Source: a virus. From it: a DNA stretch of 33,096 nucleotides. Made by a program: the position numbers and the translations under genes. Location of the stretch: positions 1 through 33,096 of the IMG/VR virus record IMGVR_UViG_3300020204_000210; one strand, written 5' to 3'. Below the pieces are notes generated by a model. It made no database searches. It saw nothing but the letters and a program-made list of their open reading frames with translations, and was not told the origin of the DNA. Below are positions 7,324 through 13,501 of the stretch, in pieces (position 1 is the stretch's first letter; every line of letters begins with the position of its first letter).

Positions 7324-7383
7324 CCGACCTTTGGTCGGGCTAGTTGCTTCTATACCTACCACTATAACACGGGGGTGTAACAC
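7324..7383 (-). promoter_or_regulatory. Cassette promoter and leader hairpin (leftward)
   Basis: Minus strand: GTGTTACACC, N7, TATAGT (7383-7361), then the leader hairpin CCGACC-aaa-GGTCGG (7338-7324). The preceding hexamer is GTTACC, a weak -35. Confidence 0.7.
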
Positions 7384-7395
7384 GGTAACCGTCGC

Positions 7396-7415
7396 AAGTT
7401 ACCGCTCGGTAACTT
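7396..7415. promoter_or_regulatory. AAGTTAC dyad, copy 1
   Basis: AAGTTAC-CGCTCG-GTAACTT, a perfect inverted repeat just upstream of the leftward cassette promoter and overlapping the stop codon of the gene at 7414. Two more copies with the same arms and spacing lie at 9341 and 15681. Confidence 0.65.
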
Positions 7416-7590
7416 AGTCCTTCATCAACGACTTCACGATGAACGCAATACCAACACAAATCAGCGCACCGACCCCGAAGACCAAATCCAACTCCGAGAA
7501 ATCGTACCTGTTGTGATAATCCGCAAACAGTCCCGACCATGCGTACACGGTCATAAGTCCCGCCATAAGCATCGGCGAATCGGGACTCAC
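7414..7590 (-). CDS. Small membrane protein, 58 aa
   Basis: GTG start overlapping the preceding TAG by one base. Two hydrophobic stretches (around MLMAGLMTVYAWSGLF and FGVGALICVGIAFIV) suggest two membrane spans with a polar hairpin between. It could be a small holin-like or transporter-associated protein, but nothing in it is specific. Confidence 0.7.
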   Translation of the reverse strand: MSPDSPMLMAGLMTVYAWSGLFADYHNRYDFSELDLVFGVGALICVGIAFIVKSLMKD

Positions 7591-7889
7591 TACTCGGACT
7601 GCGACGGGACTGCTACGCCGAACGCATCGTACGCACTCAGCGCGTGGTCTAGTTGCCAATGTGCCTTCTCGGGCTTGGCGTTGCCGATGGCTTCGACCGT
7701 CAGATAGTTATCCCCTTCGGCGGGGTCTGCGAGTAGGTCGCGCATCGTGTTGCGTGCGGTGAGCACCGCCCACGCTTGGTCTAGTTCGGGGTTGCCCGTG
7801 TCGTGTACGACGACAAGGGTCTGCCATGTGACTAGGTAGGTCTTATCCATCGGGTGGTGATTAGGTGGGGTGGCGTTGTTCGTAGTCAT
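7590..7889 (-). CDS. Hypothetical protein, 99 aa, probably from a leaderless mRNA
   Basis: The ATG at 7889 has no ribosome-binding site but follows a -10-like TACGCT by exactly 7 nt. MDKTYLV at 7850 is an alternative start, also without a Shine-Dalgarno site. The protein is soluble alpha/beta with several Trp, Asp and Ala residues. Function unknown. Confidence 0.7.
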   Translation of the reverse strand: MTTNNATPPNHHPMDKTYLVTWQTLVVVHDTGNPELDQAWAVLTARNTMRDLLADPAEGDNYLTVEAIGNAKPEKAHWQLDHALSAYDAFGVAVPSQSE

Positions 7890-7896
7890 ACGGGCA

Positions 7897-7925
7897 AGCG
7901 TAGGGGGTCTGAGACGCGATAGCAA
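7897..7925 (-). promoter_or_regulatory. Putative promoter for a leaderless mRNA
   Basis: Minus strand: TTGCTA, 17-nt spacer, TACGCT, then 7 nt to the ATG. Both boxes are imperfect, but the geometry matches the stronger example at 4426-4454. Confidence 0.5.
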
Positions 7926-7981
7926 GCCCGTAGATAGCACTAACCCCCGCTACCCGTGCTAGGGGTGCGGGGGTCGCGTAC

Positions 7982-8128
7982 TCAGTTGCCTGCGTGTGTG
8001 GCGCACCACCAACAAACGATGTTGTCGTGGTCGTCGCTCCATGTCGGCAATAGGTTGCTATCCGTATCGCTCATGGTATCCCCGCAGTTCGGGCAAGGTT
8101 GCCCTTCGTTCTCGGTGACGATGCTCAT
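7982..8128 (-). CDS. Small zinc-ribbon protein, 48 aa
   Basis: A short frame directly behind a leader hairpin and GGAGAAGGGAGTAAGC ribosome-binding site. It contains CPNC (about 12-15) and CWWC (39-42), two Cys knuckles that would form one zinc ribbon, with an acidic linker. Function unknown. Confidence 0.75.
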   Translation of the reverse strand: MSIVTENEGQPCPNCGDTMSDTDSNLLPTWSDDHDNIVCWWCATHAGN

Positions 8129-8142
8129 GCTTACTCCCTTCT

Positions 8143-8154
8143 CCCCTTGCGGGG
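8143..8154 (-). promoter_or_regulatory. Leader hairpin without obvious promoter
   Basis: CCCC-GCAA-GGGG preceded by AACTAG on the minus strand, before the 48-residue zinc-ribbon gene. No GTGTnACACC-N7-TAnnnT is visible in the short gap after the gene at 8184, so this copy may act inside a longer transcript. Confidence 0.6.
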
Positions 8155-8183
8155 GCTAGTTGTTATTGGTTGTCGCTGAAGCG

Positions 8184-8462
8184 TCAGATTATGCCGTAGG
8201 ACTCCCTACCCCACGGGTTCATCCAGTAGCCGTCACCTGAGCGGGTATCGTCAAGGTGATTACCCTGAACGATGCTCACGATTATGTTCGTGAGTTCGTT
8301 GAGCGCGTCGGTCTCGCTATCACCGATGTCGCGCACGGTCTCCATGACTGCGCCCGTGCGAAGGTCGTCAAGGATACTGACGATAATGTCGCGCCCGTTC
8401 GCGCCGATGCTTAGGTAGTGCTCCGCGAGTAGTTCGCTGAGAGAGTAATCCTTCGTTGCCAC
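8184..8462 (-). CDS. Hypothetical protein, 92 aa
   Basis: GTG start 3 bp after the preceding stop, with GGGGTGGTGAG as a possible ribosome-binding site. The N-terminal half looks helical (LSELLAEHYL, VSILDDLRTG). No recognised domain. Confidence 0.75.
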   Translation of the reverse strand: MATKDYSLSELLAEHYLSIGANGRDIIVSILDDLRTGAVMETVRDIGDSETDALNELTNIIVSIVQGNHLDDTRSGDGYWMNPWGRESYGII

Positions 8463-8465
8463 GAC

Positions 8466-8903
8466 TCACCACCCCCCCTGCGCGTCACGGTCTGCGATGA
8501 CTTCATCGGTGTTCTCCACGATGAGATTCTGCCACCGCACCATGCTCGGTAGGTCTGCGTTGTTGAGTAGCGCGAGCGTCTCCGCTTCGTACTCCGCGAG
8601 TGCCTTCGCTGAGTAACGCGCCACCGCCTTAGCGGGGAATCGCGTGTGTATCGCTTCGCTCCCCGTGAGCGCGTACGACGATACTTCTACGCCTTCGCGC
8701 ACTTGGTAATCCGACAGACGGATAACCGCCGAGAATTGCTTGCGGTCTGCGTCGTGGTAGATGCTGAGCGTCACTTGCTTGCGGTATCCGTCTGCGTCGG
8801 GTTGCGCCAACGGGTTGCGCCACTTGTAGGTGACTTCGCGTTTGTTGAGTCGTGCGACTCGCTGAGCGCACTCACTCCAGTCGGTTGTGATAATGGTACT
8901 CAA
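8466..8903 (-). CDS. Hypothetical protein, 145 aa
   Basis: TTG start at 8903 chosen because the leader hairpin and GGAG (6 nt away) lie directly upstream; a longer frame would translate through the hairpin. Central beta-rich part (QVTLSIYHDADRKQFSAVIR) and a helical C-terminal part rich in Ala and Glu. Function unknown. Confidence 0.75.
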   Translation of the reverse strand: MSTIITTDWSECAQRVARLNKREVTYKWRNPLAQPDADGYRKQVTLSIYHDADRKQFSAVIRLSDYQVREGVEVSSYALTGSEAIHTRFPAKAVARYSAKALAEYEAETLALLNNADLPSMVRWQNLIVENTDEVIADRDAQGGW

Positions 8904-8918
8904 TTGCTTCTCCGTTCT

Positions 8919-8972
8919 GCCGACATCGGGTCGGCGGTTGTTGGTAATGAGATTACGCACGGGGTGCTACGA
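8919..8972 (-). promoter_or_regulatory. Cassette promoter and leader hairpin (leftward)
   Basis: Minus strand: GTAGCACC, N7 (CCGTGCG), TAATCT (8955-8950), then GCCGAC-CCGAT-GTCGGC (8935-8919). The hairpin is the same variant as at 19888. Confidence 0.65.
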
Positions 8973-9028
8973 AGTGTGAGCACGATGCGATGGGGGTAGG
9001 GAATCTGCGAAGCGCGATGCGATGGGGA

Positions 9029-9141
9029 GCGCACGCGCACGGGCACGCGCACGGGCACGCGCACGGGCACGGGCACACGGGCGGGCACACGGGTACGCAC
9101 GCGGGCGCACGCGCACGCACGCGCACGCGCACGCGCACGCG
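9029..9141. repeat. Alternating GC/AC low-complexity tract
   Basis: About 110 bp of GCACGC and GGGCAC units, almost entirely alternating purine and pyrimidine. Such tracts can adopt left-handed DNA and are prone to slippage. Confidence 0.85.
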
Positions 9142-9144
9142 GGG

Positions 9145-9228
9145 AGTCCCGATGCGAAAGGGCGATGCGGGAGTCCCGCCACAACTTTCGTTGTGCGGGG
9201 CTGTCTGTTCTGTGGGAACGGGCGGGAC
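9145..9228. repeat. AGTCCCG / CGGGACT inverted cluster, island B
   Basis: AGTCCCG at about 9147 and 9172, CGGGACT at about 9221. The second and third copies extend to AGTCCCGCC...GGCGGGACT. Confidence 0.65.
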
Positions 9229-9296
9229 TGTGTGCGGGGTGACCGAACGAATAACGGGCGCGACCCAACTTCTTCTTCTCTTACGACTCTTCCTAC

Positions 9297-9312
9297 GACG
9301 GTGGCGGAAAGC
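9297..9312 (+). repeat. 16-bp repeat, copy 2
   Basis: Exact GACGGTGGCGGAAAGC preceded by TTCCTAC. Confidence 0.9.
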
Positions 9313-9316
9313 CGCG

Positions 9317-9334
9317 ATTTCGTCATGACGAAAT
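9317..9334. promoter_or_regulatory. Perfect 18-bp palindrome
   Basis: ATTTCGTCATGACGAAAT reads the same on both strands. It lies between the 16-bp repeat and the AAGTTAC dyad and is a candidate dimer-binding site. Confidence 0.55.
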
Positions 9335-9340
9335 GGCAGG

Positions 9341-9360
9341 AAGTTACTGCACGGTAACTT
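9341..9360. promoter_or_regulatory. AAGTTAC dyad, copy 2
   Basis: AAGTTAC-TGCACG-GTAACTT, perfect arms, shortly after the 16-bp repeat and upstream of the island B promoter. Confidence 0.65.
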
Positions 9361-9436
9361 GTGGTACATCGGGTGTGACGGGGAACACACCACATTCTTC
9401 CCCGACCGTGCGTAGACTAGGTAGCAGTAAATAACT

Positions 9437-9494
9437 GTGTAACACCTACCTACTAAGGTGGTGTGTAGAAATCAACTAGCCCGACGAGAGTCGG
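9437..9494 (+). promoter_or_regulatory. Cassette promoter and leader hairpin, island B
   Basis: GTGTAACACC-N7-TAAGGT (9437-9459), ACTAG, then CCGAC-GAGA-GTCGG (9481-9494) and GAGAAAGCAAGGGAAG before a GTG start. ACACC and GGTGT flank the -10 as a dyad. Confidence 0.7.
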
Positions 9495-9512
9495 AGAAAG
9501 CAAGGGAAGCAA

Positions 9513-9992
9513 GTGAAGAAGCAAGAAGCAAGAAAGCCACTAAATGAGTATGTGCGTGAACCGCACTTCATTCAGAAAGCGAAGACGCTGTGGGGCGACC
9601 ACACCGTAGACGCTTCTCATCTGAGAGCGATGATAAACGGCGAAGTGCAAGTTCAGTTCGCCAAGATTACCGAGAACATAAAGGACAGGTATTGTCAGAA
9701 ATGCAACAAGCCGAAGTTCTATGTGTTCACGAAAGACATACCGAACACACCGTTGGCAGACAAGAAACTTGTGGTATGCACATACTGTCACACGATGAAG
9801 ACGGTGTATCTGAATGAACGGTCGCACGGCAACACACCGTTGCGAGCAGACCAGATAGCAAGAGGTATCGTTACTGTAAAGAAGTTCTGTTGCGGTGCTA
9901 TCTACGGAGTCGCGCACGATACGCAAGAGAAAGTAGACAACGCTTGCAAGGATTTCTGTGCAAGACACCCGAACAAGAAAGGAGTGAAGTGA
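9513..9992 (+). CDS. Zinc-ribbon-containing hypothetical protein, 159 aa
   Basis: GTG start behind the cassette leader. CQKCNKPKF and CTYCHTM form one likely zinc ribbon in the middle. CCGAIYG and CKDFC follow near the C-terminus, which is basic (RHPNKKGVK). A nucleic-acid-binding role is plausible; no family is recognised. Confidence 0.8.
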   Translation: MKKQEARKPLNEYVREPHFIQKAKTLWGDHTVDASHLRAMINGEVQVQFAKITENIKDRYCQKCNKPKFYVFTKDIPNTPLADKKLVVCTYCHTMKTVYLNERSHGNTPLRADQIARGIVTVKKFCCGAIYGVAHDTQEKVDNACKDFCARHPNKKGVK

Positions 9993-10132
9993 TGAAACGC
10001 AAGAAATGGAATGACGCTGATAAGCAGGCGTTCGCGGACGGTGCGCGCACTCGCGCTCAGACCCACGCTGACAAGCGCAAGCGCGAGAACAAGCGAGCGT
10101 GTCGCGGATACAGGTGGCGTGGAAGCGAGTAA
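9992..10132 (+). CDS. Small, highly basic protein, 46 aa
   Basis: Starts at a TGATG junction with the preceding gene, with AAGGAG at good distance. Almost half Arg/Lys (MKRKKWNDADKQ, ADKRKRENKRA), suggesting DNA or RNA binding by charge. Confidence 0.65.
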   Translation: MKRKKWNDADKQAFADGARTRAQTHADKRKRENKRACRGYRWRGSE

Positions 10133-10150
10133 TCGCACCACGCCATTACC

Positions 10151-10204
10151 GCGTAGCACCCATTCGGTACTATCGGTATCAACAACTAGACCGACGAGAG
10201 TCGG
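10151..10204 (+). promoter_or_regulatory. Cassette promoter and leader hairpin
   Basis: GCGTAGCACC-N7-TACTAT (10151-10173), AACTAG, CCGAC-GAGA-GTCGG (10191-10204), then GGAAAGGCAAGAGA and ATG. The upstream element is a degenerate GTGTnACACC at the same 7-bp spacing. Confidence 0.65.
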
Positions 10205-10218
10205 GGAAAGGCAAGAGA

Positions 10219-10491
10219 ATGACTACAAGTAAAGCAAGACCCATTATCTTCCTAGATAAGGTCGGGCAGACACGGAAGGACTACATTCAGCGTGAGTGGG
10301 GTTCGCTCGTGGGCAAGACGGTGGAGACCGTCCGTCCGCTTACGAAGGACGAGTGCTTAGACATGATGTGGGATTACGAGCGCGAAGATGCGTTCGTCGT
10401 AATCTTCACGGACGGTACGGCACTCATTCCGTCACAAGACCCCGAGTGCAACGGAGCAGGGTATCTACTCACCGCGAAGGTGGTGAAGTGA
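10219..10491 (+). CDS. Hypothetical protein, 90 aa
   Basis: First gene of a four-gene coupled operon. Alpha/beta sequence ending in strand-rich FVVIFTDGTALIP and a short tail. The start after the cassette leader is preferred over in-frame codons that run through the promoter. Function unknown. Confidence 0.8.
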   Translation: MTTSKARPIIFLDKVGQTRKDYIQREWGSLVGKTVETVRPLTKDECLDMMWDYEREDAFVVIFTDGTALIPSQDPECNGAGYLLTAKVVK

Positions 10492-10721
10492 TGACCACGA
10501 CCGAACACAAGCACCATTTCACCGTGAAGTTCGTAGGTGACTATTTCGTGCTAATCACCGATGTAGACGCGACCGACGACGACGACGCTTACGAGCAAGC
10601 GAAAGCGCAAGTGGAGCGTCACTACGGGTGGGCGGTAGATAAAGTTCCGCACCACTACGAGACGGTGAACAACAACGAGTATCCACACGGCGTGGTAGAC
10701 GCGGAGTTCTTCCGAGCATGA
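10491..10721 (+). CDS. Small protein, 76 aa, tandem paralogue 1
   Basis: Starts at TGATG. The core FTVKFVGDYFVLITDVDATD, then DDAYEQAKAQVERHYGWAVD, aligns along its length with the next gene. Predicted: a two-strand hairpin followed by a helix. Function unknown. Confidence 0.8.
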   Translation: MTTTEHKHHFTVKFVGDYFVLITDVDATDDDDAYEQAKAQVERHYGWAVDKVPHHYETVNNNEYPHGVVDAEFFRA

Positions 10722-10924
10722 CCACAACTAACGAGATACCAACCGAGACATGGTGGAAGGTCACCTTCATAGGTGACCATTTCACGCTCACCACGAACAT
10801 TCACGCGAGCGACGAAGACCAAGCGATAGCGAACGCGAGCGCGAACATAGAGGCGTTCTACGGGTGGGACATGACCCGTACCGCTCACGACGCGGAAGCA
10901 GAAGACACGGGGCAAGTATGGTGA
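10718..10924 (+). CDS. Small protein, 68 aa, tandem paralogue 2
   Basis: ATGA overlap with its paralogue. WKVTFIGDHFTLTTNIHASD, then EDQAIANASANIEAFYGWDM, shares the strand-strand-helix pattern and the YGW turn. The pair looks like a recent tandem duplication. Confidence 0.8.
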   Translation: MTTTNEIPTETWWKVTFIGDHFTLTTNIHASDEDQAIANASANIEAFYGWDMTRTAHDAEAEDTGQVW

Positions 10925-11112
10925 ACAACACGCTCATAGGTAAGCGAGTAATGCTCATAAGCACCAACGACCCGTACACGCGCTTGCGATACGGCGACGA
11001 AGGCACGGTGACGAACACAGACTGTATGGGAACGGTGTTCGTGAAGTGGGATAACGGAAGCACACTCGGACTCATAGAAGACGCAGGAGACAGATACGAG
11101 GTGGTCGGCTAA
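10918..11112 (+). CDS. DUF4314-like small protein, 64 aa
   Basis: The sequence GKRVMLISTNDPYTRLRYGD, then EGTV, G-T-V-F-V-K-WDNGSTLGLI and DRYEVV follows the DUF4314 pattern (V-x-L, DPY, GT-x-GTV, WDNGS-x-L, D-x-Y/F). The fold is a small beta barrel; biochemical function is not established. ATG at 10918 overlaps the previous gene by 7 bp; GTG at 10921 is an alternative. The stop codon lies in the loop of a hairpin. Confidence 0.75.
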   Translation: MVNNTLIGKRVMLISTNDPYTRLRYGDEGTVTNTDCMGTVFVKWDNGSTLGLIEDAGDRYEVVG

Positions 11113-11121
11113 TCACCGACC
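11103..11121 (+). terminator. 3' hairpin with the stop codon in its loop
   Basis: GGTCGG-CTAATCA-CCGACC spans the TAA of the DUF4314-like gene. No U-run follows, so it may protect the 3' end or terminate weakly. Confidence 0.5.
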
Positions 11122-11133
11122 GCCGAAGTAATC

Positions 11134-11197
11134 GTGTCACACCTATTCGTTATTGTGCGTAATAGGAAGTAACAACTAGACCGACCGAGAAGGTCGG
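11134..11197 (+). promoter_or_regulatory. Cassette promoter and leader hairpin
   Basis: GTGTCACACC-N7-TATTGT (11134-11156), overlapping GTGCGTAATAGG, then AACTAG and CCGACC-GAGAA-GGTCGG (11181-11197). Confidence 0.7.
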
Positions 11198-11211
11198 AGA
11201 AAGGCAAGAGA

Positions 11212-11496
11212 ATGGCAACCACTCACATCACACACACGGCAGAGGGAGCGACTATCGTCCGCGTGGTACTCAGCGAGAACGACCTACGCAACGCACGGGT
11301 CATCGTGGAAGCACGACGCGAGGACGACACGGAGACCGACCACCTAGTGCAGGTAGAGACACGCGAAGAGGTCTACACCACGCTGAAGGGAACGAGGTGG
11401 ACGGACGGAACGCTGTATCTGAATGCGTGGGAGTGTGCGAACCCCGATGGCGGACAGGTGGAGAACCACTACCCCGAATACTTCACCGTCAAGTGA
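11212..11496 (+). CDS. Hypothetical protein, 94 aa
   Basis: Single-gene unit between a cassette promoter and a strong terminator. Thr-rich N-terminus, then acidic alpha/beta sequence with a single Cys (AWECANPDGG). Function unknown. Confidence 0.8.
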   Translation: MATTHITHTAEGATIVRVVLSENDLRNARVIVEARREDDTETDHLVQVETREEVYTTLKGTRWTDGTLYLNAWECANPDGGQVENHYPEYFTVK

Positions 11497-11511
11497 CATC
11501 AACGGGAACGG

Positions 11512-11543
11512 GCGGTCGGGCTAACAACCCGACCGCTCTTCTC
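11512..11543 (+). terminator. Terminator hairpin
   Basis: A perfect 9-bp stem GCGGTCGGG-ctaacaa-CCCGACCGC followed by TCTTCTC. Confidence 0.7.
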
Positions 11544-11561
11544 GTATCCGCAACTTATTTG

Positions 11562-11650
11562 TAAGTCCCGTCTAAGACAGGAAGAGAGAAGAGTCCCGCG
11601 TTCTGTTCGCGGGGGCGGGACTGTTCTGTTCGCGGGGGCGGGACTACATA
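11562..11650. repeat. AGTCCCG / CGGGACT cluster with 23-bp tandem duplication
   Basis: AGTCCCG at about 11564 and 11592, CGGGACT at about 11616 and 11639. A 23-bp unit starting GTTCTGTTCGCGGGGGCGGG occurs twice in tandem (11600-11622 and 11623-11645). This cluster has no 16-bp repeat. Confidence 0.8.
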
Positions 11651-11654
11651 AAAG

Positions 11655-11692
11655 AAAAACCCCACGCCACCCCTTGCGGAGTGGAGCAGGGA
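11655..11692 (-). terminator. Terminator for the leftward gene at 11703
   Basis: Minus strand: CCACTCC-GCAA-GGGGTGG (GNRA-type loop, one G-T pair) followed by CGTGGGG and TTTTTCTTTT. Confidence 0.75.
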
Positions 11693-11702
11693 TTTCTCGG
11701 TC

Positions 11703-11918
11703 TCAGACCTTCGCTTCCATTCGACGGATTTCGTTGCCGTCTGTGTCCGCGAGGACGATTTCGCCCTTCGCCCACAGGGTGCTATTGACCGCCGTGTTGA
11801 GGATAAACGCCATTGCGCTAAATGTCGCGTCGGTGTCGTCCACCCCGTAGAGGGTTTCGGTTTCGGACTCGCTGTTGAGAGTCGCGGTGACCGTGTATCT
11901 CCGTAGGTGCTTACTCAT
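11703..11918 (-). CDS. Small hypothetical protein, 71 aa
   Basis: ATG after the cassette leader (GGGGGAAGGAACACTA); upstream in-frame codons run through the hairpin. The pattern RRYTVTATL...VDDTDATFSAMAFIL resembles the strand-then-acidic-helix layout of the 10491/10718 family, but weakly. Divergent from the gene at 12081 across two back-to-back cassette promoters. Confidence 0.75.
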   Translation of the reverse strand: MSKHLRRYTVTATLNSESETETLYGVDDTDATFSAMAFILNTAVNSTLWAKGEIVLADTDGNEIRRMEAKV

Positions 11919-11932
11919 TAGTGTTCCTTCCC

Positions 11933-11987
11933 CCGACACTTGGTCGGTCTAGTTGATACCTACCACTATAATGGTAGGGTGTAACAT
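11933..11987 (-). promoter_or_regulatory. Cassette promoter and leader hairpin (leftward)
   Basis: Minus strand: ATGTTACACC-N7-TATAGT (11987-11965), leader hairpin CCGAC-caagt-GTCGG (11947-11933). CTACC and GGTAG flank the -10 as a dyad. Confidence 0.7.
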
Positions 11988-12010
11988 AGTAACGCACGGT
12001 AGGTCACACT

Positions 12011-12063
12011 ATGTAACACCCCGTGCGTAAGGTATGTAACAACTACTAGACCCCGACAAGGGG
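12011..12063 (+). promoter_or_regulatory. Cassette promoter and leader hairpin
   Basis: ATGTAACACC-N7-TAAGGT (12011-12033), ACTAG, then CCCC-GACAA-GGGG (12051-12063). Divergent from the promoter at 11965-11987 with about 23 bp between the upstream elements, so one regulator could control both. Confidence 0.7.
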
Positions 12064-12080
12064 AGAGAGGCAAGGGAAAC

Positions 12081-12410
12081 ATGAAGACCTATGAGACGGC
12101 AAGTGGACTCCCTCACCTACTGAAAGACGGCACGGACTCCGAAAGAGTCACCTGGGCGGTCTACGCAGGCATGGTGAGTGGCTACCGTTCTTCGGTAGAG
12201 GACATGAAGACGGTCATGGCACTCCGTGACGCTAAGGCGCGAGGACAGGAAGAGATGTTCCGCGTCATGTGGAATAGGAAGCGTGCGGAACGGTTGGCGT
12301 GGCTAACGCTCACTCAACGCTCGTGGCAGAAGCAGACTCGTCGGGCTACCCGTGCGAAACATCACGACAGTATCGCAATTCGCGAGAAGTATGTGAGGTG
12401 CTCGGCGTAA
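12081..12410 (+). CDS. Hypothetical basic protein, 109 aa
   Basis: Helical, with a strongly basic C-terminal half (WNRKRAERLAWL, KQTRRATRAKHH). DNA binding is possible by charge only. Single-gene transcription unit; its stop codon overlaps a hairpin. Confidence 0.8.
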   Translation: MKTYETASGLPHLLKDGTDSERVTWAVYAGMVSGYRSSVEDMKTVMALRDAKARGQEEMFRVMWNRKRAERLAWLTLTQRSWQKQTRRATRAKHHDSIAIREKYVRCSA

Positions 12411-12420
12411 TCAACGCCGA
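12402..12420 (+). terminator. 3' hairpin with the stop codon at its loop
   Basis: TCGGCGT-AATCA-ACGCCGA, perfect 7-bp stem across the TAA, the same design as at 11103. Confidence 0.5.
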
Positions 12421-12439
12421 CCGAACGGGCAAGGCGTAG

Positions 12440-12513
12440 CGGGGTGGACATCACACCCCGTTACACCCCGTGCGTAAGATAGGTATCAACAACTAGCCCG
12501 CCTCGCGAGGCGG
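12440..12513 (+). promoter_or_regulatory. Pre-promoter hairpin, cassette promoter and leader hairpin
   Basis: CGGGGTG-GACATCA-CACCCCG (12440-12460), then CCGTTACACC-N7-TAAGAT (12458-12480), AACTAG and the self-complementary CCGCCTCGCGAGGCGG (12498-12513). Its stem is fully changed from CCGAC yet still pairs. Confidence 0.7.
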
Positions 12514-12527
12514 AGAAAGGCAAGACA

Positions 12528-12734
12528 ATGACCGAATACCAATACAGGGTGGATTACTCCACCGAAGCAGAAGACGGGTGTTACGGACTCATCTCAGCGT
12601 TCTATGACGACGAATACAGCGCGGAAACATGCGCGGTCAGGTTGCTCGGAACGGAAACCCGAAGCGGTCACCTCGTTACCGCGAGCAAGGTATTCTCACC
12701 CGAAGGGAAATTGCTCAACGAATTCGAGGTCTGA
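12528..12734 (+). CDS. Small hypothetical protein, 68 aa
   Basis: Begins with strands (EYQYRVDYSTEAEDGCYGLI) followed by a helix and an ASKVFSPEGKLLNEFEV tail. Single-gene unit ending at a strong terminator. Function unknown. Confidence 0.8.
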   Translation: MTEYQYRVDYSTEAEDGCYGLISAFYDDEYSAETCAVRLLGTETRSGHLVTASKVFSPEGKLLNEFEV

Positions 12735-12750
12735 GAAGACCGAAGAAGAA

Positions 12751-12787
12751 GGGGTGCGGAGAGAAATCTCCCGCCCCAATTTTTTTA
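12751..12787 (+). terminator. Strong rho-independent-type terminator
   Basis: A long stem (GGGGTG with CGCCCC, a bulged C, then GGAGA with TCTCC) closed by a GAAA loop and followed by AATTTTTTTAT. Confidence 0.85.
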
Positions 12788-12927
12788 TGTAGTCCCGCGA
12801 GCACGCTGTTTTTATGTAGTCCCGCGAGTCGCGTTGAGAGACGGGACTGTTGTCCGCCTGCTTTGTGGCGCGGGACTGTTTTTGTTGGGGACGGATTTGG
12901 CGTGTTTTGGGGACGCATACTTCCTAT

Positions 12928-12943
12928 GACGGTGGCGGAAAGC
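12928..12943 (+). repeat. 16-bp repeat, copy 3
   Basis: Exact GACGGTGGCGGAAAGC preceded by TTCCTAT. Confidence 0.9.
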
Positions 12944-12983
12944 CGGGTTGGCGTGCAGCCGAAGTTCGGTTTTTTGTTTTTTT

Positions 12984-13016
12984 GTCGGGTCGGTCGGGTC
13001 GGTCGGTCGGGTCGGG
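12984..13016. repeat. GTCGG short tandem repeat
   Basis: Repeated GTCGGGTCGGTCGGG-type units after a T-rich tract. The unit equals the 3' arm of the leader hairpin, which may be coincidence. Confidence 0.6.
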
Positions 13017-13046
13017 TGGTGTGACGCAGGTCTCTTGACAACAACC

Positions 13047-13069
13047 GTGTTACACCCCTATGTTATTGT
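13047..13069 (+). promoter_or_regulatory. Cassette promoter, upstream copy in island C
   Basis: GTGTTACACC-N7-TATTGT. A TTGACA lies at 13035, too far for this -10 but 18 bp from TATGTT, so two overlapping starts are possible. Confidence 0.55.
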
Positions 13070-13094
13070 ATTGGGAGTAAGGCGGTGATACCAC

Positions 13095-13166
13095 GAGTGG
13101 ACATCACACTCTGTAACACCCCGTGCGTAAAGTAATCAACATCAACTAGCCCGACTACCAAGTCGG
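13095..13166 (+). promoter_or_regulatory. Pre-promoter hairpin, second cassette promoter and leader hairpin
   Basis: GAGTG-GACATCA-CACTC (13095-13111), CTGTAACACC-N7-TAAAGT (13111-13133), ACTAG, then CCGACT-ACCA-AGTCGG (13151-13166). Confidence 0.7.
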
Positions 13167-13183
13167 AGAAAGCAAGGGAAGAA

Positions 13184-13489
13184 ATGAAACTAACCGCAGA
13201 ACAGTTGGAGATACTGACCGACGCGATAGACGCAACAGGCGTAGAAATGCGACCTTACTCAGGTCGCGGTATGTACGGACAGTCGTGTCTCGGGATAGTC
13301 CCCAACACCGACACCGCACGATACTTCATGCATCTCGCGCAAGTCCTCATTGGGGACGGGCAAGAGGAAACGCTTGACCTACTCATGGGGAGTCCTTCGC
13401 GAGAGGATTCACTCGGCAAGAACACCATCGTCTACTTCCCGACTCTTCTCGTTGAGGACGAGGACGAGGACGAGGACGAATTGGTATGA
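13184..13489 (+). CDS. Hypothetical protein with acidic tail, 101 aa
   Basis: Soluble alpha/beta sequence ending in an Asp/Glu run (VEDEDEDEDELV) coded by a GAGGAC repeat, which may vary in length. Monocistronic behind island C. Function unknown. Confidence 0.8.
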   Translation: MKLTAEQLEILTDAIDATGVEMRPYSGRGMYGQSCLGIVPNTDTARYFMHLAQVLIGDGQEETLDLLMGSPSREDSLGKNTIVYFPTLLVEDEDEDEDELV

Positions 13490-13501
13490 CCGCGAGGTGG
13501 G

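Larger units (their letters stand above)
8973..9512. other. Control island B between divergent operons
   Basis: No gene is supported; long frames here come from a low-complexity GC repeat. From left to right: a 13-bp direct repeat CGATGCGATGGGG (8983 and 9015), an alternating GC/AC tract, AGTCCCG/CGGGACT cluster, 16-bp repeat, 18-bp palindrome, AAGTTAC dyad, cassette promoter and leader hairpin. Confidence 0.7.
12788..13183. other. Control island C
   Basis: Non-coding. It contains an AGTCCCG/CGGGACT cluster (12792-12876: two AGTCCCG then two CGGGACT), the 16-bp repeat, a T-rich stretch after CCGA-AGT-TCGG, a GTCGG-type repeat (12984-13016), TTGACA at 13035, two cassette promoters and a leader hairpin. 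Confidence 0.7.

Noticed and set aside
9324-9356. 10-codon leader-peptide-like frame after the 16-bp repeat at 9297
   Set aside because: The repeat is too far from the ATG to act as ribosome site, and the other islands do not have such a frame.
8900-9395. Several long overlapping frames on both strands rich in Arg, Ala, Pro or His
   Set aside because: They come from translating the GCACGC tract and the control island; no ribosome site, low complexity, and all six frames are open.
9029-13016. CRISPR array
   Set aside because: The repeats seen are simple-sequence, tandem duplications or dispersed motifs; there is no regular repeat-spacer pattern and no cas gene.
13035-13064. TTGACA at 13035 as the -35 of TATTGT at 13064
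   Set aside because: The spacing is 23 bp, too long; TATGTT at 18 bp is possible but weaker, so it was not listed as a separate promoter.
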